A DNA stretch of 64,000 nucleotides, taken from the NCBI GenBank assembly GCA_029721515.1, contig CM056562.1:15755335-15819334 (forward strand). Direction: 5' to 3'. The DNA comes from Synanceia verrucosa. Lineage: Eukaryota; Chordata; Actinopteri; Perciformes; Synanceiidae. The first letter of the stretch is position 1; every line of letters starts with the position of its first letter. Shown here piece after piece: positions 59,901 through 64,000 of the stretch. Under the pieces are notes generated by a model. That model saw only the letters and a program-made list of their open reading frames with translations. It was not told the origin of the DNA and searched no databases. A program made the position numbers and the translations under genes.

Positions 59901-60504
59901 AAACAAGCCACCTCTAGAGGCTGAGGCTGATGGACAGAGTTTAAGAACTGAATGGAAACTATAGGAGATAGGACATGGTTGGCACGGTATATTAGAGTCC
60001 ACAACAAGAACGCCTTTGTTTCATCATTTATTAAAAAGTAATGCAAGATTTCTTGTTGATTTCTTAGAAAAGATGTCATATTTTTTCCCAGTGTTTTTAT
60101 TATCACCATTTGTATTCAGTATCTATCAATCACTGCACACTCTTGTAAAATTTAGGTGTGAAAAATGTTCCAACACTCTTTAAAAGTAACATCTAGAAGA
60201 AACATTATCAACAGAATGTGAGGAGGCTTTGATGGCCTTTGAAAATACTGAGCAATTAATTATATGTATGAAAAGTACAGTATACTACTCCAGAAACGTG
60301 TGTGTGAAATGCAGTATACGGTATGGCAATATGACATAAAGTATTTGTAAATCATGTAGTCTTTGGTATATGAATCACAGCTAAAAGTTTTTTAGGATGT
60401 GTCAGTCAGGTCAGTACTTTGACCTCTTTCTGTCTGTTTTGTTCTTTATCTAATTTACTTTTTGACCTCTTTACCTCAATGTCACCTTTGACATCCAGCC
60501 TTCA
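59901..60504. other. Non-coding sequence, nothing specific
   Basis: No supported feature. Confidence 0.4.
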
Positions 60505-60573
60505 CTGTGTGTGCGTGTGTGTGTGCGTGCGTGCGTGCGTGTGTGTGCGTGTGTGTGTGTGTGCGTGCACACA
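60505..60573. repeat. Compound GT/GTGC microsatellite
   Basis: About 70 bases of alternating purine-pyrimidine (GT)n with (GTGC)n, a sequence type prone to Z-DNA and to length change. Confidence 0.9.
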
Positions 60574-60639
60574 TGCTCCTCTATAAAAGCGCCATGATCC
60601 CACCATCAATCACACACTCCTTATTAGGTTGTCTATAAC

Positions 60640-60900
60640 TGACTGGACTTATTTCACTGGGTATGCTATTAGAATAATTGCATTCCTATGCAATTCACTA
60701 TTCCACTAGATTTATTTGTTTTTACAGCACAGAGAGCTCTCATGAGGTCAAACAAAACTACTCGTGATGCGGCGTGTAAATGTCCGCACGGAGATGTCAG
60801 TAATGTAATTGACCTGTGCTACAATAGGACACGTTTGTATTATGTTTTGTATAGCGTTTTGCTTTGTTGTCACCACTGCCAGTTGCACTTATGCTCACTG
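60640..60900. promoter_or_regulatory. Candidate conserved non-coding element
   Basis: Contains ATTAGAATAATTGCATTCC, GCAATTCACTATTCC and CAGTAATGTAATTGACC, with a CpG-rich middle near 60764-60795. Repeat-free. The 83-codon frame here has no domain. Confidence 0.28.
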
Positions 60901-61469
60901 CGGACAGTTTGGAAACTGAAGAGTCAGTGGGGTAAATAGGAGCGTTATTTGGTTTGAAGTAACTCTTCACCAGGTGTAATGGCTCTGTAACCCCTGTGTC
61001 TCTATGAATACTCCTCTCTTGCCGTGTTGGTCATCTGAAATAGGCTCTTAATCCCAATCATCTCATTTTCCCACTCTCTTAACATCACGAGTGACTTAGT
61101 TCCTGCACCGGTGACTCTGGACAACTCCGGACTCGCCATCTATTACACAGCCAGGACAAAATAGCTCTCTCTTATTAAATGAGGCCTTTCTCTGTCAATC
61201 CATTACCCATCTCTCTGTTTCTCCCCCCCCCAGTCTCCATTTCTCCACTTCATGCCCTTTGTGTGTTTGTGTGTGCACATGTGTGTAGGAAAGTCCCCAA
61301 GAAACCATTTAGGCAGTAGAAATGGAGCGGGCCCAGGCCTCAGGTGTCCGTGTCACGGTGATGAATCACACCGAACACATATTAAACCTTCCTCATGTGA
61401 GAGGGACCTGCGTTGAGCTGAACCTTTTCCCTGGCTGCCCTCTCTCCAAAAAAATAAGATCCGCTGGTG

Positions 61470-61470
<1 letters not shown>
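60901..61470. other. Non-coding sequence, nothing specific
   Basis: A short C run near 61226 and GT-rich text near 61260-61287. No gene. Confidence 0.4.

Positions 61471-61513
<43 letters not shown>
61471..61513. repeat. AT microsatellite
   Basis: A perfect (AT)n run of about 43 bases. Self-complementary, so able to extrude a cruciform. Confidence 0.95.
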
Positions 61514-61517
<4 letters not shown>

Positions 61518-61589
61518 TGTGTGTTCTGCACATAAAGACCGGCCTGTCTCTGAGAAATTGATTTATTGGATTCCCTGACATTTTAGTTG

Positions 61590-61910
61590 TGGTCGTTATG
61601 TTATATTTATGGGGGAATTGCTGGAGCCTCTCATTATGCTCTCCTAATTTATTTTACATACTTTTATGGCCGCTTGTGCTCAGCAGGCCTTTACGGCAGC
61701 TGTTATTGAAAAAGAGAAAAAGGCAAGTACATATCGATCAAGATTTACATGTTTATTACCAGGCTCGTGATTTATTTTACTGTGTTTCTTGTTTGGACTG
61801 AGCTGTGTTTCAGTCATACATCCATGGCCGCTATATTTTACCCTGTGCATTAATTTATGCTGTCTTTTCGTGTTGTATAGTGTGAGTAAAAATGATGGCT
61901 GATATATGTG
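61590..61910. promoter_or_regulatory. Candidate conserved non-coding element
   Basis: Contains GCTCTCCTAATTTATTTTACA, CGTGATTTATTTTACTG, CTGTGCATTAATTTATGCTG and ATGGCCGC words. Repeat-free. The overlapping plus and minus frames have no domain. Confidence 0.33.
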
Positions 61911-62982
61911 CAATTTTTCTTTTAAAGGCACAATCCACGATCCGAAAACCGCACCAGAGATGTAAGCGCAACATTTTATCCTGCTAGGCAACATCTGAAG
62001 CTGTGCGTATTATTACTATAATATATTTATATATTTAAGTTACAAATTTGTTCAGTGAAGAAATGAAACAGTAATTTATCAATTATACTTTGTAATTCCT
62101 TAAATTATATGGTCAACAGATGGATTGAGTTAGAGTTATTTGGCTGTTTGCATTATATTGAAGATTAAATTTCATGTACACCAGAACGTGATCACTGAAC
62201 ATTTTCAGTTTCAAAGATATTATTTTTTCATATAATTTGAAGGTAGGAGTAGTTTAACGTCATCCATTTCATCCTCTTTCAATATGACGCAATGAGATAC
62301 CTTGTTCAGGTTCTTCTTTAGCAAGTTATGTGGCCTTGGACATGATTAAGTAATAAAAACAATTAAATTAAATTACTTAAACTTTTGATGCATTAAATAG
62401 TGTCCCAAGATCATTCCTCAGCATAAAGGATGTGTAATTAACAGCTGAGATGAAGCGGTTATGAGCTGCTTCTTATTAAATTAAAGTCTAAAAAAAGGGG
62501 GTCTTTCATTGAAGCCTAAGAACTTGATATATGCGCATGCGGCTCTGAGCATCACCTACCATGAAATTTAGTGTTTCCAGGATATTTAACATTAAGACGT
62601 AGTTAAAATTAATTCTACGTGCAATTTCTCAAAAAGAAAGCTGACAACTAATGTCAATAAATCGTGCTCAGCCTGAGATGGGGGAGATCGTAAATCTGTT
62701 GCACGGTGCCGCCCCTCAATGTGGTAGTCAGGGGTCGAATGGGGGTGTGAAGCTGGGTGTGGGAATGAGGAAGATGGATTTGTCGGCGAAGGAAGGAGAA
62801 GGGGTGATTTGAAACCCTGGACACTGATTGGTGGAGATGAGGCCGGGGTGTCCTTGTGGTGACATTCAGCCCCTGATATTTGTTTGGCTTTAAATAATAC
62901 CCTGGACAGGGCCCCGAGAGTGATGGCCACCAGGTCGGCTGACATTGCAGCCCATGTCAAGGTGAGCGACTTCAGGACACTT
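61911..62982. other. Non-coding sequence; weak candidate exon end
   Basis: A repeat-free, AT-rich block is at 62160-62560. At 62880-62960 a plus-strand frame ends at a donor-like CAAG-GTGAGC (GT at 62961), but no upstream exon structure or protein family could be recognised. TTTTAAAGGCACAATCCAC near 61920 recalls a transposon tip, without a partner end. Confidence 0.3.
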
Positions 62983-63015
62983 CCTCTCTCTTTCTCTCTC
63001 TCTCTCTCTCTCTGT
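62983..63015. repeat. CT microsatellite
   Basis: (CT)n with TTT interruptions, followed to about 63058 by C/T-rich text. Confidence 0.85.
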
Positions 63016-63719
63016 CTTCCCCTTCATCTTTCTTTCTACGTCTCTCTCTTTCTGTCTCCGGCCTGTCAATACGCATCCACTTGTCTGATGGGTCCTTCTG
63101 AGGAGCTTACAGCTGACATGCTGGTGTCTTTATTTCCACCAGCAATCCTTTTAGAGTTGGCCTCGGTGATCAGTCATGCCGCTGACAAGCAGCTCAGGCC
63201 TCAGCACCTCAGAAACCTGCCATGCGCTCCTCCTTCATGACCGGATGTCATGACAAAAGAGAAGCAGAGAGAGGCGTCGCTCCACAGTGAGAATTTAGGT
63301 TGACTCCATTTCTCAGATATCACCAAGATGTGTTATTTATCTCAGTGTCCCTGAAGTTGGATACCTTGGTAAAATTGATGTACAGTAACTTACAAGAAAA
63401 ATCTGTACTTTTGACACTTAAAAAGAGACCTGTTTGTGATATACCTGTCCATGTTTCTGTCCTCATTGGCACTGATTTGTTGTTGCTATTGTTTTGTTGC
63501 TGTTGCTGGTAAAACAAGTTAGAAAACAAAGATGAGTCTAAATGTTTGTTCTTGACCTCAGAAAGAGCAGCTTAAATACGACTCTCATACAAAAAATTGA
63601 GATGTGGTCTTAAACTTTTGATCAGCTGATGAACAGCCTATTTCAGTTTGAGTAAGTCAGAGTGTTTGTTACACAGAGCCATCATAGAAAGCTTCATTGT
63701 TGATGCAGAATTAATGCTA
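63016..63719. other. Non-coding sequence, nothing specific
   Basis: TTG-rich text near 63478-63508. No gene recognised. Confidence 0.4.
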
Positions 63720-63870
63720 ACCTCTATAGGAGTGGCCATTGTTGTTCTGCACGCCTGTCGCTGCCAGTAGCTGCCCTCAGGACTCTGATTGGGAATGAAC
63801 ACGTTACTTTTTGCAAATTTCCCCATCTGTGGGACAAATAAAGGTTTACCTTATCTTTTGTACTATGGCA
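63720..63870 (+). mobile_element. LINE-like 3' end remnant
   Basis: GCAAATTTCCCCATCTGTGG followed by GACAAATAAAGGTTTACC and a CTTATC tail at 63815-63860 is the usual terminus of a fish LINE or its SINE partner (CCCC..TGTGGGA.AATAAAGG). The preceding 100 bases (GTTCTGCACGCCTGTCGC) may be its eroded body. No reverse-transcriptase frame. Confidence 0.55.
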
Positions 63871-64000
63871 AGTTGGATTTTTGTGTGAACCCTTGATTCT
63901 TGCACGATCTTGTGATATCGTGAGAGGCACAGTTGAGGTGGTGCTGTCCTTGGAGTCAGTGCTGTGTTGCAGGGTGGAGTTAAGTGGAAGTACTTATCCA

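Noticed and set aside
1..64000. CRISPR arrays, operons, bacterial mobile elements or phage genes
   Set aside because: No regularly spaced repeats, no dense coding, and the repeat content is vertebrate.

Overview
The window looks like gene-poor nuclear DNA from a ray-finned fish, most likely a percomorph teleost. The evidence is a V-SINE (DANA/HE1 type) copy with a recognisable head and core, a shortened tRNA-derived SINE, several decayed inverted-repeat DNA transposon families of the kind scattered through percomorph genomes, LINE-like 3' tails and many CA/GT microsatellites. Base composition is moderately AT-rich, and nothing suggests bacterial, viral or organellar DNA. The assignment rests on recognising repeat types, not on a database search.

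I find no convincing host protein-coding gene, rRNA, functional tRNA or known microRNA. Open reading frames are short and unordered, many fall in pyrimidine tracts or microsatellites, and none gives a protein family I recognise. The sequence reads as the interior of a gene desert or a very long intron. Much of it consists of repeat-free blocks of 150-600 bases rich in TAAT, ATTA, CATAAA and ATGCAT words, resembling vertebrate conserved non-coding (enhancer-like) elements. One sequence cannot prove conservation, so these blocks have low confidence. The strongest lie near 2.9-3.25, 3.6-4.1, 14.3-14.9, 15.5-16.2, 24.0-24.4, 30.6-30.8, 34.4-34.7, 38.4-38.65, 40.3-40.6, 46.3-46.6, 53.5-53.85, 59.6-59.9 and 61.6-61.9 kb.

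Layout: 1-4.3 kb, non-coding with a pyrimidine tract, CA repeats and two CNE-like blocks; 4.3-12.3 kb, two copies of one dispersed repeat with enhancer-like sequence between; 12.4-25 kb, mostly repeat-free and the quietest CNE-like stretch, including a posterior-Hox/Cdx-like motif cluster and a long AT-rich open frame; 25-40 kb, mixed, with a TTAA-associated piggyBac-like MITE, two opposed copies of another repeat, and an inverted-repeat element at 39 kb; 40-51 kb, CNE-like blocks, an old hAT-like repeat and a tRNA-derived SINE; 51.1-56.0 kb, a dense mobile-element cluster; 56-64 kb, CNE-like blocks and long GT, AT and CT microsatellites.

The least expected structure is the 51.1-56.0 kb cluster. 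It holds a complete TTAA-flanked 1,151-bp Kolobok-like element with a 5'-exon-like reading frame and a splice donor, a second element of about 860 bp with terminal inverted repeats near 130 bp and a small acidic reading frame, a V-SINE, and a roughly 170-bp single-copy-looking sequence present twice, 4.7 kb apart, at the two edges. Neither reading frame resembles a protein I know.
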